64,000 nucleotides of DNA from contig NZ_AZQN01000003.1 in assembly GCF_000566685.1 (NCBI RefSeq), positions 1 through 64,000 of the forward strand, given 5' to 3'. This document shows, piece after piece, positions 54,949 through 63,845 of this stretch. A program made the position numbers and the translations under genes. Position 1 is the first letter of the stretch; each line of letters begins with the position of its first letter. Source of the stretch: Dyadobacter tibetensis Y620-1. GTDB taxonomy: Bacteria; Bacteroidota; Bacteroidia; Cytophagales; Spirosomataceae. The notes under the pieces are model-generated. The model ran no database searches and was not told the origin of the DNA. It saw nothing but the letters and a program-made list of their open reading frames with translations.

Positions 54949-55062
54949 TCAGGCGAAAAATAAAAACAGGAGGAGAATAAATACAATGATAAACAAATAG
55001 TATATCCCGTCAATGAAGGGGTATTTCTGTCTGTCCAGTTTTTTGAAAAATTGATCGAACAT
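54949..55062 (-). CDS. Small membrane protein, 37 residues
   Basis: From ATG at 55062 the frame reads MFDQFFKKLDRQKYPFIDG followed by one strong hydrophobic helix (YYLFIIVFILLLFLFFA) to the C-terminus. A longer frame from 55197 would run into the divergent gene. The amphipathic charged N-terminus plus a single helix is typical of a small inner-membrane protein. It ends 3 bp before the lipid kinase ATG. Family not recognised; function unknown. Confidence 0.6.
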   Translation of the reverse strand: MFDQFFKKLDRQKYPFIDGIYYLFIIVFILLLFLFFA

Positions 55063-55135
55063 GCTATCAGGGTTTTTGAAGCGGTAATTTTCGGTATATA
55101 TTGGGTTCTCCGAACTTCTTAGCAGGAGAGCACTT

Positions 55136-55591
55136 ATGCAAAAATCCGTAAAAAATATGAGAAACACCTTGTTATACCTTGTTCTGTTGAGTTCCATATC
55201 GATTTGCTCGGCTCAACAGGAAGTCGATCAACGACAGATAATCGGCATTTTAGACCGGCAGGTTATAGATTGGAATGCGGGTAAAATAGATGCGTTTATG
55301 CAAGCCTATTGGCCTTCCGATTCTTTAATGTTTGTAGGGAGATCGGGCATTACCTATGGCTATCAGGCAACTTATGAAAATTATCTAAGACGCTATCCCG
55401 ACCGAGAAACCATGGGTACCTTGGCTTTTACCTATCAGGAGATTAATTTTCCAGCTCCTGACCTGGCGTTTATAGTAGGGAAGTTTCATTTGGCCCGACC
55501 TCAAAAGGGTGATGCCAGCGGCTACTTTACCCTTTTGTGGAGGAAAATTAAAGGCCAGTGGCTGATCGTATGCGACCATACCAGCTCCTGA
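55136..55591 (+). CDS. DUF4440/SnoaL-like exported protein
   Basis: 151 residues (ATG at 55136; ATG at 55157 also possible). A signal peptide ending SICSAQ, then an NTF2-like cone fold: QIIGILDRQVIDWNAGKIDAFMQAYW, SLMFVGRSGITYGYQATYENYLRRYP and a final GYFTLLWRKIKGQWLIVCDHTS. The family includes steroid isomerases and binding proteins, so catalysis is uncertain. Single gene between divergent partners. Confidence 0.85.
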   Translation: MQKSVKNMRNTLLYLVLLSSISICSAQQEVDQRQIIGILDRQVIDWNAGKIDAFMQAYWPSDSLMFVGRSGITYGYQATYENYLRRYPDRETMGTLAFTYQEINFPAPDLAFIVGKFHLARPQKGDASGYFTLLWRKIKGQWLIVCDHTSS

Positions 55592-55615
55592 CGCGTATGA
55601 TTAAGGGTCAGGAGC
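55584..55615. terminator. Hairpin between convergent small genes
   Basis: gctcctgac and gtcaggagc form a 9-bp stem around a 14-bp loop, overlapping the last codons of the DUF4440 gene. No T-run follows, so termination is uncertain. Confidence 0.4.
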
Positions 55616-55623
55616 CGGCGATC

Positions 55624-56100
55624 TTACTGCCTTTCAAACGATAGCAGCACATTTTTTTTGGTATTGGTCTGGTCTAGAACCACGATCATCGACATTTTAT
55701 CGCCTGCTTGCGTTAAGGCGAAAGATTGGGTATTAGAGTCGTTTTTGATTTCCAGTCTGCCGTTTTCTACCTTCCATTTTGTGGAGCTACCGACATTAAG
55801 CAGCCCAAACGTACTCAAGGCATTCGTGGCCTGGTCGCAGCCGGAAACAGATACAGTATTATCATCTTTATAAACATAAACAAGGTCTAGGTAGCAGGGC
55901 GCAATGGATGGAAGCAGGGCAAGTTCCTGGATTACTTCTCCGGAAGTTGCGGGAGCTACTGCGCTAAGTTTCCAGCTTCCGACTATTTCATTATTATCCT
56001 TGGCTGCAGGCTCCTCTTTGTCCTTGCAGGAGACTAGAATGAGACTGGCAAATAATAAAGAAAGGGAAAAAAGGATGCGAAAGGGTGTCGGTTTGATCAT
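55624..56100 (-). CDS. Lipocalin-like lipoprotein
   Basis: 158 residues. The signal ends in lipobox LILVSC (Cys about 25), then EIVGSWKLSAVAPATSG and a beta-rich body with LDLVYVYKDDNTVSVSGCDQ, KWKVENGRLEIKND. The GSWKL start and strand pattern match small lipocalin-like domains common in Bacteroidota lipoproteins. Ligand unknown. Two cysteines in the body could form a disulfide. Confidence 0.8.
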   Translation of the reverse strand: MIKPTPFRILFSLSLLFASLILVSCKDKEEPAAKDNNEIVGSWKLSAVAPATSGEVIQELALLPSIAPCYLDLVYVYKDDNTVSVSGCDQATNALSTFGLLNVGSSTKWKVENGRLEIKNDSNTQSFALTQAGDKMSMIVVLDQTNTKKNVLLSFERQ

Positions 56101-56195
56101 GGTGTGAATGAGTAAAATATTAGCGTGATATATAAGGGAACGAATTTGATGATCATAAATTTTAGCCGCGGGAATTTTCGCTGGACCTAGGTTAC

Positions 56196-57194
56196 TTACT
56201 GCGTTTTTCTTTCGTTATGAAAGAAACTTAGGAGCAGTTCTGCGGCCTCTACCGGCCATAAAGTCCCCTCCATTACCCCCGACTCTATTGCTTCTATTCT
56301 GGTTTTTATCGAATTATTTTCATAAAACAGCTCTGAAAATTGTTGCTGGAGATAGGCATGCATCCAGGCTACCTGCTGCCGTTTCCTTTGAAGGCCCAGT
56401 TGTCCATTATCTGAAATAGTATTATAATAACCTTGCAGGTAATTCACTATTTCATCGAGCCCCTGATGAGTAAGTGCCGAACAGATTCGGACCTGGGGAG
56501 GGATGGCTGAGGGGGAAAGGTAGTGCAAAGCGCTTTGATATTCTTTGGCAGCTAGTTCGGCTGCCAGGACATTGGCTCCATCGGCTTTGTTGATAACCAT
56601 TAAGTCTACCATCTCTATGATCCCGCGCTTAATTCCTTGTAATTCATCGCCCGCCCCGGGGAGCATGAGGAGCATAAAGAAGTCGGTCATTTGTTTTACC
56701 AACGTTTCCGATTGCCCCACTCCCACGGTTTCTACTATTATAAAATCGAAACCGGCCGCTTCGCAAAGTAATATCGTTTCTCTGGTACTTCGGGCTACCC
56801 CGCCCAGGGTCCCTGCGGTAGGAGACGGTCTGATAAAGACACGGGGGTCCTGAGCAAGGGCTTGCATGCGGGTTTTGTCACCCAATATGCTCCCTCTAGA
56901 CTGGCTACTGGAAGGGTCGATAGCCAGAATGGCCAGTTTATAGCCCGCCTCGACGATTTTACTACCTATTGCCTCAATAAAACTGCTTTTCCCTACCCCA
57001 GGTACACCGGTTATGGCCACCCGGAATGAATGACCTGCATGCGGCATGCTGTGATTAATCAGGTCTTTGGCGAGTTTCCGGTCAGCGGCGAGCGTACTTT
57101 CTACCAGGGTTATACCCTGGCTCAGCAGGCTCCGGTCCCCGGCTAATATACCATTTGTGTACTGTTCTACGGTGAGTCGCGGGCGCATTGGCAT
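56196..57194 (-). CDS. meaB: Methylmalonyl-CoA mutase-associated GTPase
   Basis: 332 residues. G3E-type P-loop GTPase that loads and protects the cobalamin cofactor of methylmalonyl-CoA mutase. Seen: Walker A GVPGVGKS (63-70), AILAIDPSSSQSRGSILGDKTRM, FIRPSPTAGTLGGVAR, ETVGVGQSE and NKADG (base recognition). The mutase genes are not in the window. Divergent from the M1 peptidase gene. Confidence 0.93.
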   Translation of the reverse strand: MPMRPRLTVEQYTNGILAGDRSLLSQGITLVESTLAADRKLAKDLINHSMPHAGHSFRVAITGVPGVGKSSFIEAIGSKIVEAGYKLAILAIDPSSSQSRGSILGDKTRMQALAQDPRVFIRPSPTAGTLGGVARSTRETILLCEAAGFDFIIVETVGVGQSETLVKQMTDFFMLLMLPGAGDELQGIKRGIIEMVDLMVINKADGANVLAAELAAKEYQSALHYLSPSAIPPQVRICSALTHQGLDEIVNYLQGYYNTISDNGQLGLQRKRQQVAWMHAYLQQQFSELFYENNSIKTRIEAIESGVMEGTLWPVEAAELLLSFFHNERKTQ

Positions 57195-57325
57195 GTTTTT
57201 AGGTACATTCTGGAAACCGAAAATTAGTAAACGTTAACAATCTTATGAAGTTTTTCGATCAAAAACAGGCTAAAATCAGTAAATTGCTCGTTTACTTTAA
57301 CCAAATAAAAATATCTATTTACCCC

Positions 57326-59320
57326 ATGAAAATTAAGAACCCTTGCCTTTATCTCCTTTTGATTGGAGGGATACTGGGCTTCTCACCTTCCATGGCCCAG
57401 GAGGCCAAAAAAGAAAAATATGATGCGCATGTGCTTTTTAATCCATTGCTCAACTATCAGCCAGGCAATGATTTTCGTACCGGAAGTGGTACACCAGGGC
57501 CAAAGTACTGGCAAAATCGCGCCGACTACAAAATTGATGTAACTCTTGACGACCAGGCAAATAGTATTTTTGGTACAGTCGAAATCACCTATAAAAATAA
57601 TAGCCCTGAAGACCTGCCTTTCCTATGGCTTCAGCTCGATCAGAATGCCTTTAGTAACCATAGCCGTGGAGGCAAAACTACCCCTATCACTGGAGGACGA
57701 TTTGGAAATACAGGATTCGAAGGAGGAATTGATATCCAATCGGTAGAAGTACAGCAAGGAAAAGACAAGCGCACGGCCAATTTCATTGTAAATGACACCC
57801 GTATGCAAATACGCCTCGACAAGCCTATGAAGGCCAATGGGGATGATATCAAAATTCGCATAGCCTACTCATTTAAAGTTCCCGAATATGGTTCAGATCG
57901 TATGGGTACTCTAGAAACGGAAAAAGGCACAATTTATGAAGTAGCGCAATGGTATCCTCGTATGTCGGTATATGACGATCTGCAGGGGTGGAATGTACTT
58001 CCATACCTGGGTGCTGGAGAGTTCTATCTAGACTATGGTGATTTTGAATATAGTGTTACGGTGCCTTGGGATCATATTGTAGTCGGTTCAGGGGAATTGA
58101 CTAATGCCAGCCAAGTACTCACAGGGGAGCAGCGTAAGAGACTTGCCGAGGCAGCCAAAAGCGATGCCACCGTCATGATCCGTACAGCGGAAGAAGTCGG
58201 GCAGCCTGGGAGCCGACCCAAAAATGAAGGTACGCTAACCTGGAAGTTCAAATGTAACCAATCGCGTGACATCGCCTGGGCCAGTTCCAAAGCCTTTGTT
58301 TGGGATGCGGCGCGAATTAATCTTCCCAATGGTAAAACGGCTTTGGCCCAATCGGTGTATGGTGCCGAAGATGGGGGTGCCGATGGCTGGGGTAGATCTA
58401 CCGAATATGTGAAGGGCTCTATAGAGTTTTATTCTAACTATATTCACGAATATACTTATCCTGTAGCGACTAATGTGGCGGGAATAGTAGGAGGAATGGA
58501 ATACCCTGGAATTGTTTTCTGCAGTAGTAAAAGTCGTAAAGGGGATTTATGGGGTGTGACAGATCATGAATTTGGGCACAACTGGTTCCCGATGATCGTA
58601 GGAAGCAACGAACGTAAATATGCATGGATGGATGAAGGTTTTAATACTTTTATCAACTTTCTAGCCGGCGAAGCCTTTAATAATGGAGAATATAGCGACA
58701 ATCGTCTGGACAATATGCATCGACTTGCGCCAATTATTTTTAGGCCCAATGCCGATCCAATTATGACTATTCCCGATGTCGTACAGGCGCCCAATCTGGG
58801 TTGGGAAGCTTATTATAAGCCTGCCTTGGGCCTTCGCATGCTGCGTGAGCAGGTGCTAGGTAAGGAGCGCTTCGACTTCGCATTTAAAACCTATGTTCAT
58901 AAATGGGCATTTAAGCATCCTACTCCCTTCGACTTTTTCCGTACCATGGAAAATGCTGCAGGAGAAGATCTGGGTTGGTTCTGGAAGGGATGGTTTTTCG
59001 AAAACTATACCCTCGATCAAGCCGTTAAGGAGGTTACCTATATCGACCAGAATCCCGAGAATGGTGCTATTATAACGATAGAGAATTTAAACCAGTGGGC
59101 TATGCCGGCTAAGGTAGAAATAGAAGAAGTAAGTGGAGAGAAAATACGGATGGACTTTCCTGTAGAAGTCTGGCAGCGAGGCGGTACCTGGACCTTCAAA
59201 ACGAGCACCACCCAGCCCATTAGGTCGGTCGTAATCGACCCTGACCATAACCTTCCAGATATGAATCCGATGAACAATACCTGGAAACCTATGAGTTTTA
59301 ACGATCCAGAGTTAAACTAA
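57326..59320 (+). CDS. M1-family zinc aminopeptidase, exported
   Basis: 664 residues from ATG at 57326 (an upstream ATG at 57245 adds 27 residues ahead of the natural signal peptide). Signal peptide ends SMAQ. Zinc site HEFGH with H414, E415, H418 and, after 18 residues, E437 in WMDEGFNTF. The N-terminal domain (about 30-270) is beta-rich as in M1 enzymes. Exopeptidase releasing N-terminal residues in the periplasm. A perfect terminator follows the gene. Confidence 0.93.
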   Translation: MKIKNPCLYLLLIGGILGFSPSMAQEAKKEKYDAHVLFNPLLNYQPGNDFRTGSGTPGPKYWQNRADYKIDVTLDDQANSIFGTVEITYKNNSPEDLPFLWLQLDQNAFSNHSRGGKTTPITGGRFGNTGFEGGIDIQSVEVQQGKDKRTANFIVNDTRMQIRLDKPMKANGDDIKIRIAYSFKVPEYGSDRMGTLETEKGTIYEVAQWYPRMSVYDDLQGWNVLPYLGAGEFYLDYGDFEYSVTVPWDHIVVGSGELTNASQVLTGEQRKRLAEAAKSDATVMIRTAEEVGQPGSRPKNEGTLTWKFKCNQSRDIAWASSKAFVWDAARINLPNGKTALAQSVYGAEDGGADGWGRSTEYVKGSIEFYSNYIHEYTYPVATNVAGIVGGMEYPGIVFCSSKSRKGDLWGVTDHEFGHNWFPMIVGSNERKYAWMDEGFNTFINFLAGEAFNNGEYSDNRLDNMHRLAPIIFRPNADPIMTIPDVVQAPNLGWEAYYKPALGLRMLREQVLGKERFDFAFKTYVHKWAFKHPTPFDFFRTMENAAGEDLGWFWKGWFFENYTLDQAVKEVTYIDQNPENGAIITIENLNQWAMPAKVEIEEVSGEKIRMDFPVEVWQRGGTWTFKTSTTQPIRSVVIDPDHNLPDMNPMNNTWKPMSFNDPELN

Positions 59321-59323
59321 TAG

Positions 59324-59373
59324 ATGATGTAAAAAAAACCTTGGAGTAACGCCCAAGGTTTTTTTTACATCAT
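59324..59373. terminator. Perfect 21-bp bidirectional terminator
   Basis: The arms 59324-59344 and 59353-59373 are fully complementary, containing an 8-bp A run and its T run, with loop agtaacgc. It separates the convergent M1 peptidase and KAS III-like genes and can serve both. Confidence 0.93.
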
Positions 59374-59375
59374 TC

Positions 59376-60320
59376 TTATACGGTTATAAGCATAGCTCCG
59401 TAGGAATATCCGCCTCCAAAAACGGTAATGACAAGATTTTCTCCCTTCTTGAAAGAAGCTCTGTTTTCGGATAAGGCAATGGCACAGCCTGCCGATCCGG
59501 TATTCCCTAAATACTGAATATTAGAAATTAACTTTTCTGCCGGAATTCCTAAGGTATTGATTACGTTCAGGCTAATACGGTGATTGGCTTGATGAGGAAT
59601 GAGGTAATCCAGGTCTTCGATGCCCAGTCCACATGCTTCAAGCACCTGCTTGCTCACTTTTGGCATGAAAATACAGGCATTCTGGAAGACATCCCTGCCA
59701 AAAGGCATCACTACCCCACGCTCATTGGGGCGAAGAACTACCGCCTCCACTGCTTTTCCACTGGTGGCAGCACCTCCTGTTATGATCTTCTGAATGGTCA
59801 TATCCTCATCGCTTATCCGCTCTTTGGAGATTAGCAGGGCGGAGGCACCGTCACCCCATAAATGTCCTGATACCGTATCAAGTTCATTATAATAAGCGGT
59901 ATTATGGTCCGAAACCACTACGAGGGCCTTCGTGGCCTTGCCCATTGCAAAATATCCTTCCACAACCTCAAGTGCGTTCAAAAAGGAAGAACAGGCTGTA
60001 GAGAGGCTCAGAACAGGGATATTCGGAACCTGGATATGATGCTGTATAGCATGACCTAAAGTCACGATGGTGTCGTAAGGTGTGTAGGTAGCCCCCACAA
60101 TCAGGTCTATCTCGCTGAGGTCATAGGGAATCGACTCCTTTAAAATGTCGACGGCCTGCTTAGCCATGGTGGCTGTGTTTTCGCCTTCTCCTGCCTTGCG
60201 GCGCTCAAAAATCCCTGTTCTTTCTGATATCCATTCACTGGATAGATTATTGAGTTTGGTAAAGTGCTCGTTGCCAATTACTTGGCTTGGGTAATAATGG
60301 CTTATTGTATTAATATACAT
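59376..60320 (-). CDS. 3-oxoacyl-ACP synthase III-like ketosynthase
   Basis: 314 residues. FabH/thiolase-fold condensing enzyme with triad C110 (STACSSFLN), H243 (IPHQANHR) and N273 (YLGNTGSAGC). GAASGKAVEAV-like ATSGKAVEAVVLRPNE and WGDGASALL are also seen. It stands alone, not in the acpP-fabF cluster. It may start fatty acid synthesis or act in a special pathway; the tail end GGGYSYGAMLITV is typical. Name as KAS III-like because priming specificity cannot be read. Confidence 0.9.
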   Translation of the reverse strand: MYINTISHYYPSQVIGNEHFTKLNNLSSEWISERTGIFERRKAGEGENTATMAKQAVDILKESIPYDLSEIDLIVGATYTPYDTIVTLGHAIQHHIQVPNIPVLSLSTACSSFLNALEVVEGYFAMGKATKALVVVSDHNTAYYNELDTVSGHLWGDGASALLISKERISDEDMTIQKIITGGAATSGKAVEAVVLRPNERGVVMPFGRDVFQNACIFMPKVSKQVLEACGLGIEDLDYLIPHQANHRISLNVINTLGIPAEKLISNIQYLGNTGSAGCAIALSENRASFKKGENLVITVFGGGYSYGAMLITV

Positions 60321-60458
60321 GATTGGGAAGTTGACTTCGCAAACTATAGTTCTGAATTAGTTTCGAAAGTTAAATATTTCGTAGAAATCGTAGTATTTAA
60401 TATTTGAAGAATTTAACTATATGCTGCTAAAGTTCTATAAATATACAATATTTTTGGG

Positions 60459-61586
60459 CTAGACCCGATTGGAATGTCTTTTTTCCAGTTTTTCATAAAG
60501 AAGGATTAATTTTTTCTTTTCCTGATACCAATTATAATGGGCTTGAGCTGCGTTACGTCCATTGCTACCCAGTAGCACCACGGTTTTGGGATTGTAACAG
60601 AGCCAAGTCAAATTTCGTGCCAAAAGCTCTGGGTCTTCCGGTGGGATACAGTAACCACAGTGATGTGACTCAACTACATCCCGGTACAATTTAAAATCGG
60701 AGGTGATCACAGGCAGTTGCCATGCCATGTATTCAAAAATTTTGGTGCTAAAAGACTCTGGATAATCCGCTACCGGCCGCAACAAAGCAATCCCTGCTGT
60801 AGCCCCAATGGCATGATGGGCAATTAGCCGTAAATCCTGGTAGCCATGCCATATAAAATGCTCTTTCACCAATTTATTACGCATGATGCGCTTCTTATTT
60901 TCGGCCGATAGTTGCAGCTTTCCAAACAAATGTACTTTGAATTCTGGAATTTCCATTTTCAAAATGGTAAAAGCTTCTATCATAACGTCCAGGCATCGTT
61001 CCCAAGAAATAACACCGCTGTAAATGAAGTGAGGGGGAAACAGGGGGCCTTTACTGGGATTGTCCAGTAGCTCCAGGCTCACATAATTATGTATTACGGC
61101 CCAGTCCTGATGTGCGGGCTGGTAATGCTCCAGATAGGCGTCTTCTGTAAAAATTACAGAGAAGTTGTTTCGAGCCCATCGATCGCATTTTCCCCATATA
61201 TATCGAAAGATATAGGCCTTGTTGTATCGCTTGATGGAAAACTTTTTGGCAAGATCCTCCTGAACCTCATAGATGACCTGTGCTCCGGTAAGCCGGAAAA
61301 GTGCGGCAATGGGTATTAGTTCGGGCACAAAAATGTGTACAATACCCGGTCGAAGTGCTAGGCAACGCAGAAGCAGCCATGCATGGGTAATCAAAAGTCT
61401 TAATACAAGGAGCCTGAAGTAGGGTAGAGGTATATACTGTATGGGATCCTGATTGCTACTGAGCCTTGCATGCGGAAGGCAGCAAAATACCTGGTAGCGT
61501 AGTGCCAGGGCAGGGGCTATTTTCAACACAATACGGGGATCGGTTGCAGGATGTATAGTGCTCAACAACAGGACCCTGGTGGTCAT
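60459..61586 (-). CDS. Glycosyltransferase family 4-like protein
   Basis: 375 residues, GT-B fold. The C-terminal half holds FIYSGVISWERCLDVMIEAF, KEHFIWHGYQDLRL, IALLRPVADYPESFSTKIFEYMAWQLPVITSDF (split by the usual acidic donor site EYMA) and PPEDPELLARNL. The N-terminal half has a hydrophobic stretch (RLLVLRLLITHAWLLLRCLAL) that may anchor it to the membrane. Sugar and acceptor unknown. Its ATG overlaps the deoC stop codon by four bases, so translation is coupled. Confidence 0.88.
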   Translation of the reverse strand: MTTRVLLLSTIHPATDPRIVLKIAPALALRYQVFCCLPHARLSSNQDPIQYIPLPYFRLLVLRLLITHAWLLLRCLALRPGIVHIFVPELIPIAALFRLTGAQVIYEVQEDLAKKFSIKRYNKAYIFRYIWGKCDRWARNNFSVIFTEDAYLEHYQPAHQDWAVIHNYVSLELLDNPSKGPLFPPHFIYSGVISWERCLDVMIEAFTILKMEIPEFKVHLFGKLQLSAENKKRIMRNKLVKEHFIWHGYQDLRLIAHHAIGATAGIALLRPVADYPESFSTKIFEYMAWQLPVITSDFKLYRDVVESHHCGYCIPPEDPELLARNLTWLCYNPKTVVLLGSNGRNAAQAHYNWYQEKKKLILLYEKLEKRHSNRV

Positions 61587-62242
61587 ATTTCATTAAGGAT
61601 TAATGCCGTAGAACTTGTGCCAATTCGAGTGGCCCCTGCTTCGAGGAAGGCTTGGGCTTGAGCCTTGGTTTTAATCCCACCCGAGGCTTTAATCTGTATT
61701 TCTGGCGGAAGTAACTGCCTCATCATCGCTACTGTCTCCACCTGGACCCCTACGGAAGCAAAGCCTGTGGAGGTTTTTACAAAATCAGTTCGTATATCCC
61801 TGCATATTTCACAAGCAGTATGCAGCTCAAAAGTGTCCAGATATGCAGTTTCTATAATCACTTTGACCAGTGCGTCCCGTCCATGGGCTAATTCGATGAT
61901 GGAGGATAATTCGTTTGCTACACTTATATATGCCATGGACTTAAACCGCGAAATATTCATGACCACATCCAGCTCCGTAGCTCCCTCCTCCAGGGCTCGC
62001 TGGGCTTCCAGTAATTTGACTTCGGGCAGATGGTATCCGTTGGGGAATCCTATGACAGTTGCTGTTTCTATAGGTACCGGGCAGTGCTCCATCATGTCGG
62101 TGACATAAGCCACATAGCTGGGTGCAACGCAAATGGCCTTTGTTTGGTAAATCCAAGCCTCCTCGCATAACTTCCGTATTTGGGTTTCGGAGGCAGTGGG
62201 AGTCAATAATGAATGGTCAATAAAAGGGGCCAGTGGATGCAT
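61583..62242 (-). CDS. deoC: Deoxyribose-phosphate aldolase
   Basis: 219 residues. Cleaves 2-deoxyribose 5-phosphate to acetaldehyde and glyceraldehyde 3-phosphate. Seen: an N-terminal DHSLLTPTASE, the TATVIGFPNGY motif, ELDVVMNISRF, VKVIIETAYL with the Schiff-base lysine, FVKTSTGFA and KASGGIKTKAQA. Complete. It overlaps the downstream glycosyltransferase gene. Confidence 0.95.
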   Translation of the reverse strand: MHPLAPFIDHSLLTPTASETQIRKLCEEAWIYQTKAICVAPSYVAYVTDMMEHCPVPIETATVIGFPNGYHLPEVKLLEAQRALEEGATELDVVMNISRFKSMAYISVANELSSIIELAHGRDALVKVIIETAYLDTFELHTACEICRDIRTDFVKTSTGFASVGVQVETVAMMRQLLPPEIQIKASGGIKTKAQAQAFLEAGATRIGTSSTALILNEI

Positions 62243-62263
62243 AAGACAGAGGTAGATGAATGC

Positions 62264-62289
62264 AAAAACCCTGTCAGGACCGACAGGGC
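62264..62289 (-). terminator. Terminator after DUF5606 gene
   Basis: ccctgtc-aggacc-gacaggg stem; on the minus strand it is followed by five T. Located between the DUF5606 gene and deoC, so the two are probably not one transcript. Confidence 0.7.
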
Positions 62290-62317
62290 TTTATAGAAAT
62301 TATTACTCTGGTAGTGC

Positions 62318-62788
62318 CTATTCTTTTTCGGTAGAAGCATCTTCAGCCTCTACTTCAGCAGCTTCGAAGAGCTCAGGTACGAATTTGGAAAGCAAGTTGA
62401 ACCAGGTAATAATTTTCTTAATATCAGAAACATACACTTTGCTGCGGTCGAATTCTGGAAGGATTTCGTTCAGAAATTCAAGAAGTTCTTTGTCCGAAGC
62501 AGTCTTTACAGATAATTCCACTTGCTCTCCATGAACTTCTCTGATTTTCAAGAAAACGTCCGCCAAGGCCACCGACTCTTCTTCCCCATCCGTAAAAATC
62601 GAAACATCTTTTAGAACCGAAACTCTGGCAGTCGGACCAATCAAGGTTTTTTCTGGCTGCTCGGCCAGGCTTTCCACGATCACACCTGCGCGGCTCGGCT
62701 TTAGAATTCGGAAAAGGCCTCCTTTTCCGGATACATTGGCGATATCCTTCAGCAATTCCATCCCCTTGATTTCTGTTTGTTCACTCAT
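62318..62788 (-). CDS. DUF5606-type protein
   Basis: 156 residues, acidic, cytoplasmic. Resembles the Bacteroidota family with the N-terminal LLKDIANVSGKGGLFRILKPSRAGVIVESL-type beta segment, LKDVSIFTDG, and a helical C-terminal half (LLEFLNEILPEFDRSKVYVSDIKKI). The acidic tail AEVEAEDASTEKE is disordered. Function unknown. The start has no sharp ribosome site, as usual here. Confidence 0.8.
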   Translation of the reverse strand: MSEQTEIKGMELLKDIANVSGKGGLFRILKPSRAGVIVESLAEQPEKTLIGPTARVSVLKDVSIFTDGEEESVALADVFLKIREVHGEQVELSVKTASDKELLEFLNEILPEFDRSKVYVSDIKKIITWFNLLSKFVPELFEAAEVEAEDASTEKE

Positions 62789-62952
62789 CTCTTTCTAGGC
62801 AATTAGTTTTTAAAACTTGATTATATGCTTGATAACTTTCAATAGATGAATCTAGCCGGGGAGCAAAATGTGTCCTGGGCCCGATCGTAATTATATACAT
62901 CCGATTGTGTTGTAAAATAAGTGAAAGATTCACCTTGAAACAACCGTCTGAC

Positions 62953-63561
62953 TTAATCCATCCTCTGAAACGACTCATTATAGGAGTCTATTGTTTCTAA
63001 AATGGGTTCACCACCTTGATTTTTTTCCGCAGAGGTAACGAATAAAGGTGGGATTTCTTCCCAAATTTCTGCTAAGGTGGAGCGGTAGGCCTCTACCTGG
63101 GTTTCAATCTGGTATGGTTTCAATTTATCTCCTTTCGTAAAGATAATATGAAAGGGTATTCCTGCTTCGCCTAAACTTTGCATAAACTCCAAATCGGGAG
63201 CCAGAGCCTTGTGTCGGATATCTACCAAAACAAAGGTGCAAACCAGATTGCTTCGCATATGGAGATAATCGTGAATCATCTTTTCCCATTTTTCCCGCTC
63301 CACTTTACTTACTTTGGCATAGCCATAGCCTGGTAAGTCGACTAAGTACCAGGTATCATTTATCTTAAAGTGGTTGATCAATTGTGTCTTCCCTGGTTGT
63401 TGTGAGGTTTTGGCAAGATTTTTCTTATTGGTCAGCATATTGATCAAGGATGACTTTCCAACATTGGAACGCCCTATAAATGCATATTCAGGGATATTAG
63501 GTTCCGGACATTTCAGATAGTCCGAATTACTCATTACATATTTGGCTTCTAGTATTTTCAT
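62953..63561 (-). CDS. engB: Ribosome biogenesis GTPase YsxC/EngB
   Basis: 202 residues from ATG at 63561 (a GTG at 63567 is possible). Circularly normal TRAFAC GTPase needed for 50S assembly. Seen: G1 GRSNVGKSS (32-40 of the longer form), TSQQPGKTQLINHF, DLPGYGYAKV, FTKGDKL (G4) and TSAEKNQGG (G5). Single gene on the minus strand; 160 bp to the DUF5606 gene. Confidence 0.95.
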   Translation of the reverse strand: MKILEAKYVMSNSDYLKCPEPNIPEYAFIGRSNVGKSSLINMLTNKKNLAKTSQQPGKTQLINHFKINDTWYLVDLPGYGYAKVSKVEREKWEKMIHDYLHMRSNLVCTFVLVDIRHKALAPDLEFMQSLGEAGIPFHIIFTKGDKLKPYQIETQVEAYRSTLAEIWEEIPPLFVTSAEKNQGGEPILETIDSYNESFQRMD

Positions 63562-63567
63562 AATCAC

Positions 63568-63845
63568 TTAGGGCTTCTAAGCACAGGAGGGGCTCCGCCA
63601 GGCAGATTAAGAGTTAATCTCTTAATATCTTGTTGTGCCCTGAAGTTCACCCATTGGCTGGTTTGATGTTTGATGCTGTAAAGTTAAGGCTTTCTGGTCT
63701 CATAACAGATTGCAAGAATTTATAATCTGACAGGAAGCGCGGCCCTGTGGCCCTACTTGTAGTGGGAGATCAAAAAAAGTATGTAAATTAGTATGTTAAT
63801 AGCCGTCGTGGCGTTATTCATATGTTAAAACTATCAATAGAAAGA
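63568..63845. other. Divergent region between engB and thioredoxin-like gene
   Basis: 278 bp, no open frame. It holds a perfect inverted repeat attaagag-ttaat-ctcttaat at 63606-63626, 45 bp from the engB start, a possible operator or hairpin. No RNA gene seen. Confidence 0.4.

Noticed and set aside
59376..60320. Polyketide or aryl polyene cluster suggested by the KAS III-like gene
   Set aside because: Its neighbours are a peptidase, a glycosyltransferase and deoC; no acyl carrier protein, ketoreductase or partner ketosynthase is adjacent.
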